From positions 558,001-622,000 of the forward strand of contig NZ_VFOU01000003.1 in the NCBI RefSeq assembly GCF_006716305.1: a stretch of 64,000 nucleotides of DNA. The letters run 5' to 3'. The position numbers and the translations under genes are program-made. Of the stretch, positions 19,082 through 27,432 are shown in pieces (the stretch's first letter is position 1; each line of letters opens with the position of its first letter). The stretch comes from Enteractinococcus coprophilus (GTDB lineage Bacteria; Actinomycetota; Actinomycetes; Actinomycetales; Micrococcaceae). The notes below the pieces were generated by a model. The model was given only the letters and a program-made list of their open reading frames with translations. It was not told the origin of the DNA and made no database searches.

Positions 19082-20668
19082 CTACTTTAGGCGCCCTTTG
19101 ACTCGTCGAACGCCGGCCATCGGGGTGGTTTGTTCGGTGTAGTAATCCAGCCAGTACCCATCCTCTGTCGGCAGGATGGTGTGCGGACCGTACGCGCCTT
19201 GGATCGTAAATGAACTCATACGAGTCTCTCCGAATTCAGTGGGTGTTAGCTTTTCTATTCGGCTGATCGTTACACCCCGACCGTAGCTGACTGATCCGTC
19301 TTGCCCGGTCCGATACAGCTTGCCATTTGTGCGAATGAGGGGGCCTGCCATGCGCGCGCTTCGCGGATCGAGACACACCGGTGTTTGTAGGTGCGGCGTC
19401 CAGGGGCCGAACGGACTGTCGCTGACCCAGAGTTCAAGCCGCTCCCCCACGTTTTCTGGTCGTCCGCCGAATAAATACCAGTGCCCTTCGTGTTCGATCA
19501 TCGTGGGATCGATAACGCGCTCGTCTTCTAGACCAATCAGCTGATGCTCTGCTTTGGAGGTCAGCTGTTCTTCGTCCAGTTCGAAGAATGTTGGAGGGCC
19601 GACGTCTCCCATTTCAGGAAAGAGGTAGGTGACACCTTCGTATTCGAGAATCTGAGGGTATGAAAGGTGTCCGCCGCCGACGGGAAGGTCTACGCGTTGC
19701 CCCTGCCCATCGGTGTAAGCGAAGATTTCGCCTTTTCCGGTGCTGCCGTGCATGACCTCTACATACAGCCGACCATTGTGATACGCACAAGGATCCGCCG
19801 CAAAGGTGTACCCCTCAGGGAGGGTAATGGGCTGCATATCGGCAAACTGTGGTTGCACCGGATTTTCTGGATCAAATGGCTGCGGCACAAATGCGACGTT
19901 CCAGCGCTTTTCACGAAACGCCCCATACAGCCCCCGGCCCACCAGCGCGGTCGCCATTTTGCCAAGTGTTTTGACTACTTGGCCGTTGGTTGGCAGCTGG
20001 TGATTTGATTCCGGTGTTGCGTTCGGAACCACCGACTGATTTTTCAGTGCCCCAATGGCTTTGGCAAGCAGGGGGACGCTGGTCTCATAAGCATTATTGA
20101 GCGTCGATCGGTACGAGGTTGGTACGACGCGAGAATATGCTTCTGCCAGAACGCGTCCGTTATTTGGAGTGTTGCTGAGCTGGTGCACGGTGACGTTCAT
20201 CGTGGCCTCACCGGATGCAAGCTCATGAAAACCGTGTGGCCGGCCCCGATGTGCTTCAGGGTTCGCGTCGTGATAGGCCACCACGCCGTGCGTCACGGGA
20301 AGGTCTTCCGGGCCTTTGAGTAGATTCATGCCGAATTTCACGACGACATCGTGGTCCTGCAGCTGTTCAGCCACGTCGGCAGGGACTCGCTGCCAGGTGC
20401 CCTCCCATTCGGATGGGAAGTAGATGATCTCAACGTCGTTGCGTAATAGCGGCGTGACATCACGGTCGCGGAGCATCGGCATGCGCGGGCGACCTGCCAT
20501 CGTGAGTGCACGATATACGGCATGTTTGGCCTGACGTGGTGGGTGTTGATCATTGGTGCAGTGCAGAACAGTCGTAACGTCTAGACCTGATTCGATGGCC
20601 AGCTCGAGGGCTTCGTATTCCCATGCTTTGAGGGTTCTATCGGGTCCCAGTAAAAGGGCAGCACGCAC
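19082..20668 (-). CDS. Formyltransferase-like / five-bladed propeller glycan enzyme
   Basis: About 528 residues. Residues ~1-225 resemble a formyltransferase-like Rossmann domain: VVVKFGMNLLKGPEDLP, then VVAYHDANPEAHRGRPHGFHEL and a conserved TVHQLSNTPNNGRVL. The C-terminal ~270 residues are a propeller with repeated DPCAYHNGRLYVEVM, YPQILEYEGVTYLFPE and DPTMIEHEGHWYLFGG blades, as in glucosamine inositolphosphorylceramide transferase-like N-terminal domains. It probably modifies a sugar (formylation or related) for the surface glycan. The start is taken at GTG 20668, with GGAGG six bases upstream; a TTG at 20683 is less likely. Confidence 0.65.
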   Translation of the reverse strand: MRAALLLGPDRTLKAWEYEALELAIESGLDVTTVLHCTNDQHPPRQAKHAVYRALTMAGRPRMPMLRDRDVTPLLRNDVEIIYFPSEWEGTWQRVPADVAEQLQDHDVVVKFGMNLLKGPEDLPVTHGVVAYHDANPEAHRGRPHGFHELASGEATMNVTVHQLSNTPNNGRVLAEAYSRVVPTSYRSTLNNAYETSVPLLAKAIGALKNQSVVPNATPESNHQLPTNGQVVKTLGKMATALVGRGLYGAFREKRWNVAFVPQPFDPENPVQPQFADMQPITLPEGYTFAADPCAYHNGRLYVEVMHGSTGKGEIFAYTDGQGQRVDLPVGGGHLSYPQILEYEGVTYLFPEMGDVGPPTFFELDEEQLTSKAEHQLIGLEDERVIDPTMIEHEGHWYLFGGRPENVGERLELWVSDSPFGPWTPHLQTPVCLDPRSARMAGPLIRTNGKLYRTGQDGSVSYGRGVTISRIEKLTPTEFGETRMSSFTIQGAYGPHTILPTEDGYWLDYYTEQTTPMAGVRRVKGRLK

Positions 20669-20758
20669 GTGGTTCCTCCGCAAGATGTGTGAGTGAAGGT
20701 GAGATAGGTGTCACACTACATGAATTAGGGTCAGCTGCCGAGGGGTTATTGACTATTG

Positions 20759-20787
20759 TTGGCTTGCCTATCAAGCTGAACTATAGT
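20759..20787 (+). promoter_or_regulatory. Predicted sigma-A type promoter
   Basis: TTGGCT and TATAGT separated by 17 bases, about ten bases ahead of AAAGGAG. It would drive the truncated oxidase frame that follows. Confidence 0.5.
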
Positions 20788-20806
20788 TTCATCAACAAAG
20801 GAGCCC

Positions 20807-21007
20807 ATTTCGACGTCAGTTAAGCGCCAGACCCCGAAGGCTGCATTTGATTACACGGACGGCTCGGCAGAGGGTGAGATTTCCTATCGCAGAGCCATGC
20901 AGGCATTCGAAGATATTGAGTTTCATCCAGAGATCTTGCGTCCTGCCTCCGAGATTGACACGTCAGTGCACATTCTTAGCGGTACCAGCGATATAGGAAC
21001 TCGATAG
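20807..21007 (+). pseudogene. N-terminal remnant of FMN alpha-hydroxy-acid oxidase (LldD-type)
   Basis: Sixty-six codons read ISTSVKRQTPK, then AAFDYTDGSAEGEISYRRAM, then AFEDIEFHPEILRPASEIDTS. This is the start of L-lactate/alpha-hydroxy-acid oxidising FMN enzymes. The frame ends in TAG at 21005-21007, where about 300 residues including all the catalytic part are missing. A ribosome site (AAAGGAG) and promoter survive, but the first codon in position is ATT, suggesting loss of an ATG. Its stop abuts the stop of the convergent gene at 21009. A deletion or replacement event probably joined them. Confidence 0.75.
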
Positions 21008-21008
21008 A

Positions 21009-21626
21009 TCAGCAGCGGAAAAGCCCCTCATACAGTGCTTTAAAAATCGCTGCATTCTCGTAAGCGAGGTACGCGGCCCACTGCTTTGTCGTCATGTCAG
21101 TCTCCGGATAGACGAAGTTCACGTCCACATCGTCATCGATGCATTGGTTGAAGATAAATCGGGTCCGGAAGGTGTGCCACTTGCTTGTCACAACGGTGAT
21201 CGAGTCCCATGATTGTTCGTTGACTAGGTCGTTGACAGCAAACGCCTCCCCTATAGTCGAGATCTCAACCGGAGCAAGGCACACGACATCCTCCGGAGTA
21301 TCGGTGTCGCAGTATTCGATAACAGCCTCAGGTAGCTGTGGCGCGTAGTCCCCGAGGCGTCCGGGGCGGGGTTCAACATATGAAATCACCAATGTATTCG
21401 TCCCGGTATTTGCGAACACTTCTTCTGCCAGAGGCAACCGGTAATCTTGCGGTGAGAGGCTCACGACAGCGTCGCGTGGTGACTCCAGGTCCCCTTGAGG
21501 CGGGTAGATAACATTGAGCGTAACGAAGAGCAGCCAACCGATCACCAAGGTGGCCATGATGCCACTGATCATTTTGAGTTTACGCACGGACCTTCTATTT
21601 TCTTGGGAAGCGGATAGTGCTTTCAC
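21009..21626 (-). CDS. YdcF/DUF218-like membrane protein
   Basis: 205 residues with one N-terminal transmembrane helix (about 17-40) and an extracytoplasmic domain. The segments EISTIGEAFAVNDL and SITVVTSKWHTFRTRFIF resemble the conserved STxxNA and VTSxxHxxRA motifs of the DUF218/YdcF superfamily, which has been linked to envelope biogenesis. The C-terminus is Cys-containing (GLFRC). The family assignment is by motif pattern and is moderate. The GTG start at 21626 lacks a clear ribosome site; an in-frame GTG 13 codons later follows AGAAGG closely and is an alternative. Confidence 0.55.
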   Translation of the reverse strand: MKALSASQENRRSVRKLKMISGIMATLVIGWLLFVTLNVIYPPQGDLESPRDAVVSLSPQDYRLPLAEEVFANTGTNTLVISYVEPRPGRLGDYAPQLPEAVIEYCDTDTPEDVVCLAPVEISTIGEAFAVNDLVNEQSWDSITVVTSKWHTFRTRFIFNQCIDDDVDVNFVYPETDMTTKQWAAYLAYENAAIFKALYEGLFRC

Positions 21627-21962
21627 GATCTGGCAGGGTCTGGAAACTAGCAGTTGACTACTATCTTGAACCGATCACCGACCCTGTGCAAGATCTCTAG
21701 ACAAAAACTTTGACATAGGTCAGGATCTGGGTCTTCGCGACGGTCGTTGGCTTTCTCATCTTCAACACTTGGCAGCCCAGCCACGGTCGAAACACTGTCG
21801 GTTGCCTTCAGTAATGCGTTGCAAAACGACCTTCCTGGCTCGATTCTCGCATGTCCAGAACATGAACTCTCTATCAATAATTGAGACCTGCATTGCCAAA
21901 CGACCACGTCAAACGCAGGGAGAGAAGACCCGAAAAAAATTCTTTTCAAAAAGGCTTGCGCA

Positions 21963-21997
21963 TTGCTAAGACAGCAACTAGATTGTTGTATCAGCAA
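21963..21997 (+). promoter_or_regulatory. Double operator upstream of N-carbamoylsarcosine amidase gene
   Basis: Two palindromic sites of the form TTGCT/TTGTT-N5-AGCAA lie at 21963-21977 and 21983-21997, exactly 20 bases apart. The same pair recurs at 23178-23212 ahead of the hydantoinase gene. They overlap a plausible promoter (TTGCTA, 17 bases, TTGTAT), which fits repression by a dimeric regulator not encoded in this window. Confidence 0.65.
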
Positions 21998-22004
21998 CAC
22001 AGTT

Positions 22005-22020
22005 CGTGATGCGAATCACA
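22005..22020 (+). promoter_or_regulatory. CRP/GlxR-like site
   Basis: CGTGA-N6-TCACA differs from the CRP/GlxR consensus TGTGA-N6-TCACA at one position. A similar site (AGTGA-N6-TCACA) lies in the matching place upstream of 23373, so cAMP-dependent control of both genes is likely. Confidence 0.5.
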
Positions 22021-22045
22021 AAAGCAAACTTCAAAGGAGACCCCA

Positions 22046-22825
22046 ATGGTGGATAGCGTTTACGAATCAGACGAAGCCTACAAAGAAATCGAAAACCAGC
22101 TGGAACAGGCCCTGGATAACGCCTTCAACTTGGGCGCCCAGGAAATGGAAGGCCGCGGCTTCAAGCGTCGCGTTGGCTTCGGTACTCGCCCAGCAGTCAT
22201 CCACATTGACATGGCAAACGCCTGGACCCGCCCGGGCCACGCATTTACTTGCCGCAACATGGATACCATCATCCCGGCTTGCCAGGATCTGAACGCCGCA
22301 GCTCGCGCTAAAGGTGTTCCAGTCATCTTCATCACCACCGCCTACGAAGTCCTCAACGCAGAACTACCATCGGACATGGGCCTGTGGTCGCAGAAGATTC
22401 CACTGGAAACCCTGGATCCTTCGACCGGTGCAGCAGATATCGACTCACGCATCGCTCCCGAACCAGGCGAACTGGTCATCACCAAGAAGCGCGCCTCCGC
22501 GTTCCCTGGTACCTACCTGAACCAATTCCTGACCGCCAACCGCATTGACACCCTGATCGTCACCGGCGTGACCGCTTCAGCTTGTGTCCGCAACACCGTT
22601 GAAGATGCCATGGCTGAAGGCTTCCGCCCAATTGCCGTTCGCGAAGCTATCGGTGACCGCGTTGCCGGTACCGTTGCCTGGAACCTGTTCGACATCGACA
22701 ACAAGTTCGGAGACGTAGAGTCCGTTGGCACCGTTGTGGAATACCTCAACAACCTGCCAAACTTCGAAGACACCGTTCCAACCCCAACCGCCAAAGCCCC
22801 ACAGCAGGCCCTAGCAGCTAACTAA
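22046..22825 (+). CDS. N-carbamoylsarcosine amidohydrolase (isochorismatase-like)
   Basis: 259 residues, the length of N-carbamoylsarcosine amidases. The triad of the cysteine-hydrolase family is present: Asp55 (HIDMANAW), Lys148 (VITKKRASAF) and Cys180 in VTGVTASACVRNT, with the cis-peptide VT/AT element. The enzyme hydrolyses N-carbamoylsarcosine to sarcosine, CO2 and ammonia in creatinine breakdown through N-methylhydantoin. The fused hydantoinase downstream would make its substrate. AAAGGAG lies six bases before the ATG. Related amidases act on other ureido acids, so the substrate is inferred partly from context. Confidence 0.85.
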   Translation: MVDSVYESDEAYKEIENQLEQALDNAFNLGAQEMEGRGFKRRVGFGTRPAVIHIDMANAWTRPGHAFTCRNMDTIIPACQDLNAAARAKGVPVIFITTAYEVLNAELPSDMGLWSQKIPLETLDPSTGAADIDSRIAPEPGELVITKKRASAFPGTYLNQFLTANRIDTLIVTGVTASACVRNTVEDAMAEGFRPIAVREAIGDRVAGTVAWNLFDIDNKFGDVESVGTVVEYLNNLPNFEDTVPTPTAKAPQQALAAN

Positions 22826-22844
22826 GCGCTATTGACTGCCGTGC

Positions 22845-22887
22845 ACTCTGGGACTTCACACTCTTGATGAGCGTGAAGTCCCAGAGT
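22845..22887. terminator. Long-stem hairpin, possible terminator
   Basis: An 18-19-bp inverted repeat (ACTCTGGGACTTCAC and complement, one mismatch, TTGAT loop) begins 19 bases after the amidase stop. It lacks a downstream T-run, so it may stabilise the 3' end rather than terminate. Confidence 0.55.
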
Positions 22888-23177
22888 CGCTTAACACAGC
22901 AGCCGCAGCGACATGAGCCCGCCGCAGGATCACCCTTCGACCCCCACCCAGCGGTCGGATAGCTCCACTGCTTCGCCTCATGCATCACCCCGCAGGGGCC
23001 ACCAGCTCCTGTCGAGCTTTTCCAGCTGCGGGAGGACTGGCCCCCGCCTGATACGCGAGCCGTCAGGGCCACCCGAAGACCCTGGATGCTCAATTTTCCG
23101 CGCTCACATGGAAAGACTCTCGACCCTGCGGTCGCCTCAAAGATTTCTTAAATTTTTTCATCGATTTTCCTTGCGAA

Positions 23178-23233
23178 TTGCTTAGATAGCAACTACATTG
23201 ATTTACTAGCAACACAAAGTGATGTGGGTCACA
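23178..23233 (+). promoter_or_regulatory. Double operator plus CRP-like site upstream of hydantoinase gene
   Basis: TTGCTTAGATAGCAA at 23178-23192 and TTGATTTACTAGCAA at 23198-23212 repeat the arrangement at 21963-21997, again offset by 20 bases. An AGTGA-N6-TCACA site follows at 23218-23233. The hydantoinase ATG is 140 bases further on, so the transcript has a long leader or a second start. The rest of 22888-23177 shows nothing I can support. Confidence 0.65.
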
Positions 23234-23372
23234 TGCCACGTCATACGCTCCGATCGGTATTCACAACAGAAGATCCCAGCGGTTTCTCCGGGTTTGAATC
23301 TCCCATCCGCTGTCACTCTTTCACTCAAACTTGCGATATAACTTCCATGCCATTTCCATATAGGAGGAACAC

Positions 23373-26300
23373 ATGAAGCGCATAGGTGTAGACGTTGGTG
23401 GCACTTTCACCGACTTGTATTACTCAGATGATGAATCACGCACTGGGTTTGTCGAAAAAGTCCCCTCAACTCCAGAAGACCCATCGATCGCCGTTGTTGA
23501 CGGTCTGAAGCGCTTGGTTGCCAAGGCCGGTATTACGCTGGCCGAGGTGGACCAGGTTGTCCACGGCACGACAGTGGCTACCAACACCGCGCTGACCCAT
23601 AAGGGCGCAGAAGTCGGCATGATCACCACCGAGGGCTTCCGCGATATCTTGCACATCGCCCGCCATAAAAAGCCGCACAACTTCTCACTGCAGCAAGACC
23701 TCCCATGGCAGACCAAACCACTGGTCAAACGCCGCAACCGCCTGACCGTCAACGAACGCATCACCGCACCCTTCGGAGATGTACTGCGTGCACTGGATGA
23801 AGATGAAGTCCGCGACCGCGTCCGCCAGCTGAAAGCCGCCGGCGTTGAAGCTATCGCCGTGTGCCTGCTGCACTCCTACCTCAACCCTGCCCACGAACAG
23901 CGCATCGGCGAAATTGTTCACGAAGAATTCCCCGAAGCCTACCTGTCGCTGTCCAGTGACATTGTCCCGCTGTACCGCGAATACGAACGCTTCTCCACCA
24001 CCGCCCTCAACGCCTACGTTGGTCCACGCGTTTCGAACTACCTCTATCGCCTGCAAAACGAGATCGAAGCCCTCGGCTACGGTCGCGAAATCCTGCTGAT
24101 GCAGTCCTCCGGCGGCATGGTTCCGATTAAAGAAGCCGCAAAGCGCCCTGTGTCCTTGATGATGTCGGGCCCTGTTGGTGGGCTGATCGGTGGTCTCTGG
24201 GCCGGCGAACAGTCTGGCTTCAAGAACATTGTCACCCTCGACATTGGCGGCACCTCGGCCGATATCGGTGTGGCCTACCAGGGCGAATTACGCATGCGCC
24301 ACCTGCTGGACACCAAAATTGGTGACTACCAGGCCATGATCCCAATGGTCGATATCGACACCATTGGTGCCGGTGGCGGCTCGATCGCCTACGTCGACCA
24401 GGGCGGAGTCTACCGCGTTGGACCACAGTCGGCTGGTGCTGACCCAGGTCCGGTCTGCTACAACCGTGGCGGTGAAGAACCCACCTCGACCGACGCCCAG
24501 TTGCTGCTGGGCCGTCTGCGCCCAGAGCGCATGCTGGCTGGTTCCGGTATCGACCTGCGCCCAGACCTGTCACAGGATGCCATGAAGAAAGTGGCAGACC
24601 AGCTGGACATGTCAGTTGAAGAAGCCGCTCTTGGTGCCCTACAGCTGCAGAAATACGGCATGACCCAGGCGATCGAAGAAAACTCGGTCCGCCGCGGGTA
24701 TGACCCTCGCGACTTCACCCTGGTTGCTGCCGGCGGGGCCGGTGGGTTGTTCGCTTGCGAAATTGCCTCCGAACTCGAAGTGCCAAACGTACTGGTCCCG
24801 GCAAACCCCGGCATTATTGCCGCCCTGGGGCTACTGGCCACCGATGAGCGCTACGAATTCGTCTCGACCGTGCGCTTCCGGCTGGCTGACGCGGATTGCC
24901 CAGCCTTGCAGGCCTCCTACGAAGGACTCGAAGCTCAGGCCACCGCGCAGTTGGATGCCGAGAGCATCGCCCCAGAGCACCGCAAGCTGCAGCGTTTGGC
25001 CGATGCCCGTTACGAAGGCCAAGGTTACGAGATTCGTTTCGATGTTCCCGATGGTGAGATCACTGATGCCTGGTTGGCCGAAGCCGAAGCTCGCTTCCAT
25101 GAGGCCCACGAAGAAGAATACGGCCACCGCTTCTCCCACAGCGCTGTTGAACTGATCAACATCCGGGTTGAAGCCACCGCGGTCATGACAGATCTGCCCG
25201 CTGTGAAACCAACCACCCAAGCCTCGCTTGCAGATGCCCTGCTCGAAACCCGCGACGTGACTTTCGACGTGGGCGGCAAACCAGCAACCCTGGCCACCCC
25301 GTTCTACGATCGCGAAAAACTGGCCATCGGTCAAAGCTTCGAAGGTCCAGCCATTGTCGAACAGTACGATGCGACCACCGTGGTCCCTCCGGGCTTCGGT
25401 GTCACGATCGATGAAGCCGGCAATATGGTGATTGCTTGCCCAGCCAATGAATCCTCCGCAGAAGACCTGGCAACCCCAATTCTGATGCGCGTGATCGGTG
25501 GTGCGTTGAACTCGGCCGCCAAGGAAATGGCCTCCGTGCTATTCCGTATGGCATATTCCTCGATCATTCGTGAATCCGAGGACCTCGGCGCCGGACTATT
25601 TGATGTCGATGGCAACGTGCTGGCAGAGTCGGATTCCACCCCGATGTTCATGGGGTCGATGCCGAAGATCGTCAAAGGTGTCATCTCGGAGCTCGGTGAT
25701 GATATCAACGAAGGCGATATCATCCTGCACAACGACCCCTACCTGGGTGCGACCCACTCCCCTGACGTGGCGATCATCAAACCGATCTTCTACAAAGGCA
25801 ACCTCGTAGGTTTCTCGGGTGCCTCCGGGCAGCTGATCGATAACGGTGGCGCACACTCGGGTCTGATGGTGGATATCCAAGATATCCAGTCTGAAGGGCA
25901 GATCTTCCGGGCGTTGAAGATCTACGACAAGGGCGTCCGCCAAGAACCGCTGATCAAGCACATTCTGGATAACACGCGCACACCAACCTCCAATAAGGGT
26001 GACTTCCAGGCCATGATCGCAGCGACCGAGTTGGCATCCAACCGCTACCTGTCGCTGGTGGAACGCTATGGCTTAGAAGCTGTACAGGATTCCGGCCAGG
26101 CCTGGATCGATTACTCCGAGACCATGCTGCGCCAGGAAATCGCCAAGATCCCAGATGGTGTGTACGAAACTGAAATCGGCTACCTCGATGATGATGGTCG
26201 CAACTACGGTAAGAAACTGCCGATCGCCGTCAAGGTCATTATCGAAGGTGACGAGATCACCTACGACCTGACCGGCTCGTCCGAACAGGTGCCAACCGCA

Positions 26301-27254
26301 TATAACTGTGCGTTTGAAGGCACGACCGTCTCGGCGTTTACCTTCATTACTCGCATGATGTTCTTAGACGAAGTCGCCTTCCCGGTCCACGTTCCGCAGA
26401 ACGAGGGCATGCTGAAACCACTGAAGGTGATTGCACCGGAGGGTACGATCTTCAATCCGAAGTACCCGGCGGCAACCTTCTCCCGGTTCTCGCAGGTCCA
26501 GCGTGCGGTTGACCTGGCACTGCGTGCCTTGGCACCGGTCATGCCAGAAAAGGTCACCGCCGGAAACTCCGCCCATATTCACTTCATGTCGTACTCCGGT
26601 TGGGATGAAGTCCAAGGCGAATACTGGGTCTACCTGGAGGTCAACGAAGGTGCCAACGGTGCCCGCCATAACGGCGATGGTCCGGACTCGGTGGACAACC
26701 TGATTGCTAACACCCGTAACAACCCGATTGAAGAGCTCGAGTGGCGCTTCCCAATGCGCACCGACCGCTACGAACTGCGTGACGAACCGGCAGCAGCTGG
26801 CGAATACCGCGGTGGTATCGGGATCGTTCGCGAAAACACGTTCCTGACCGACACGGTCATCACGTGTGAAGGTGAACGCCACGAATCGGACCTGCCATGG
26901 GGTGCCCACGGTGGCCACCATGGTCGCAACGCCTCGCTGATCAAAAACCCAGGCCGCGACGGCGAAGAATCCTGGCCATCGAAGGTCACCGGGCGCCAGC
27001 TTGAAGCCGGCGACTCGATCCAGATCACGGTCCCATCTGCCGGTGGCTTCGGGGACCCAACCAAGCGCGATCCAGCCAAGGTATTAGAAGATGTGCTGGA
27101 TGACTTCACCACCCGTGAGGCCGCGCGTGAAGATTACGGTGTCGTCCTGGTCGAAGTTGATGGTCGCCTGACCGTTGACGAAGACGCGACCGTTGCCCTG
27201 CGCGCCGAAATGGCCCAGTCGGTGGGAAAAGCACCCGCAGCGGCGACCGTGTAA
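23373..27254 (+). CDS. Fused N-methylhydantoinase/5-oxoprolinase-type HyuA-HyuB protein
   Basis: 1293 residues. Residues 1-~690 are HyuA: actin-like ATP site GVDVGGTFTD at 4-13, HGTTVATNTAL, and VTLDIGGTSADI. Residues ~700-1293 are HyuB: RMAYSSIIRESEDLGAGLFD, HNDPYLGATHSPDV, and a Gly-rich PSAGGFGDP end. The family performs ATP-dependent opening of hydantoin or oxoproline rings. With the N-carbamoylsarcosine amidase under the same operator, N-methylhydantoin is the likely substrate. The single-chain A-B fusion recalls eukaryotic 5-oxoprolinase (about 1288 residues); 5-oxoproline or a carboxylase-type substrate remains possible. AGGAGG precedes the ATG. Confidence 0.85.
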   Translation: MKRIGVDVGGTFTDLYYSDDESRTGFVEKVPSTPEDPSIAVVDGLKRLVAKAGITLAEVDQVVHGTTVATNTALTHKGAEVGMITTEGFRDILHIARHKKPHNFSLQQDLPWQTKPLVKRRNRLTVNERITAPFGDVLRALDEDEVRDRVRQLKAAGVEAIAVCLLHSYLNPAHEQRIGEIVHEEFPEAYLSLSSDIVPLYREYERFSTTALNAYVGPRVSNYLYRLQNEIEALGYGREILLMQSSGGMVPIKEAAKRPVSLMMSGPVGGLIGGLWAGEQSGFKNIVTLDIGGTSADIGVAYQGELRMRHLLDTKIGDYQAMIPMVDIDTIGAGGGSIAYVDQGGVYRVGPQSAGADPGPVCYNRGGEEPTSTDAQLLLGRLRPERMLAGSGIDLRPDLSQDAMKKVADQLDMSVEEAALGALQLQKYGMTQAIEENSVRRGYDPRDFTLVAAGGAGGLFACEIASELEVPNVLVPANPGIIAALGLLATDERYEFVSTVRFRLADADCPALQASYEGLEAQATAQLDAESIAPEHRKLQRLADARYEGQGYEIRFDVPDGEITDAWLAEAEARFHEAHEEEYGHRFSHSAVELINIRVEATAVMTDLPAVKPTTQASLADALLETRDVTFDVGGKPATLATPFYDREKLAIGQSFEGPAIVEQYDATTVVPPGFGVTIDEAGNMVIACPANESSAEDLATPILMRVIGGALNSAAKEMASVLFRMAYSSIIRESEDLGAGLFDVDGNVLAESDSTPMFMGSMPKIVKGVISELGDDINEGDIILHNDPYLGATHSPDVAIIKPIFYKGNLVGFSGASGQLIDNGGAHSGLMVDIQDIQSEGQIFRALKIYDKGVRQEPLIKHILDNTRTPTSNKGDFQAMIAATELASNRYLSLVERYGLEAVQDSGQAWIDYSETMLRQEIAKIPDGVYETEIGYLDDDGRNYGKKLPIAVKVIIEGDEITYDLTGSSEQVPTAYNCAFEGTTVSAFTFITRMMFLDEVAFPVHVPQNEGMLKPLKVIAPEGTIFNPKYPAATFSRFSQVQRAVDLALRALAPVMPEKVTAGNSAHIHFMSYSGWDEVQGEYWVYLEVNEGANGARHNGDGPDSVDNLIANTRNNPIEELEWRFPMRTDRYELRDEPAAAGEYRGGIGIVRENTFLTDTVITCEGERHESDLPWGAHGGHHGRNASLIKNPGRDGEESWPSKVTGRQLEAGDSIQITVPSAGGFGDPTKRDPAKVLEDVLDDFTTREAAREDYGVVLVEVDGRLTVDEDATVALRAEMAQSVGKAPAAATV

Positions 27255-27300
27255 CCGGTTACCGCGCCCGATAATAACTGAATACTCCTGAGAACAACCA

Positions 27301-27338
27301 CCCCGCGGGGAACAGCGCCAAGCGTTGCTCCCCGCGGG
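27301..27338 (+). terminator. GC-rich hairpin after hydantoinase gene
   Basis: CCCGCGGGGA-type arms pair across a short loop between the hydantoinase stop and the MFS gene. No T-run follows, so it may be an attenuator or a processing structure. Confidence 0.55.
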
Positions 27339-27432
27339 TCCTCATACCCACACCTTTTTCACACGTCTTCACGGCCACACCTCAACACTATGCGTTTTCT
27401 TCTTCATTGAAGCCCTCACTCAAGGAGTCGTT

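Noticed and set aside
22818-23093. Minus-strand 91-codon frame between amidase and hydantoinase
   Set aside because: It runs through the hairpin and has low-complexity composition, with no ribosome site.
23420-27112. Several long antisense frames within the hydantoinase gene
   Set aside because: They mirror its strong codon bias; the sense frame has full-length family motifs.
27325-27432. 36-residue N-terminal extension of the MFS transporter
   Set aside because: It lacks a ribosome site and overlaps the hairpin after the hydantoinase; AAGGAG before 27433 fixes the start.
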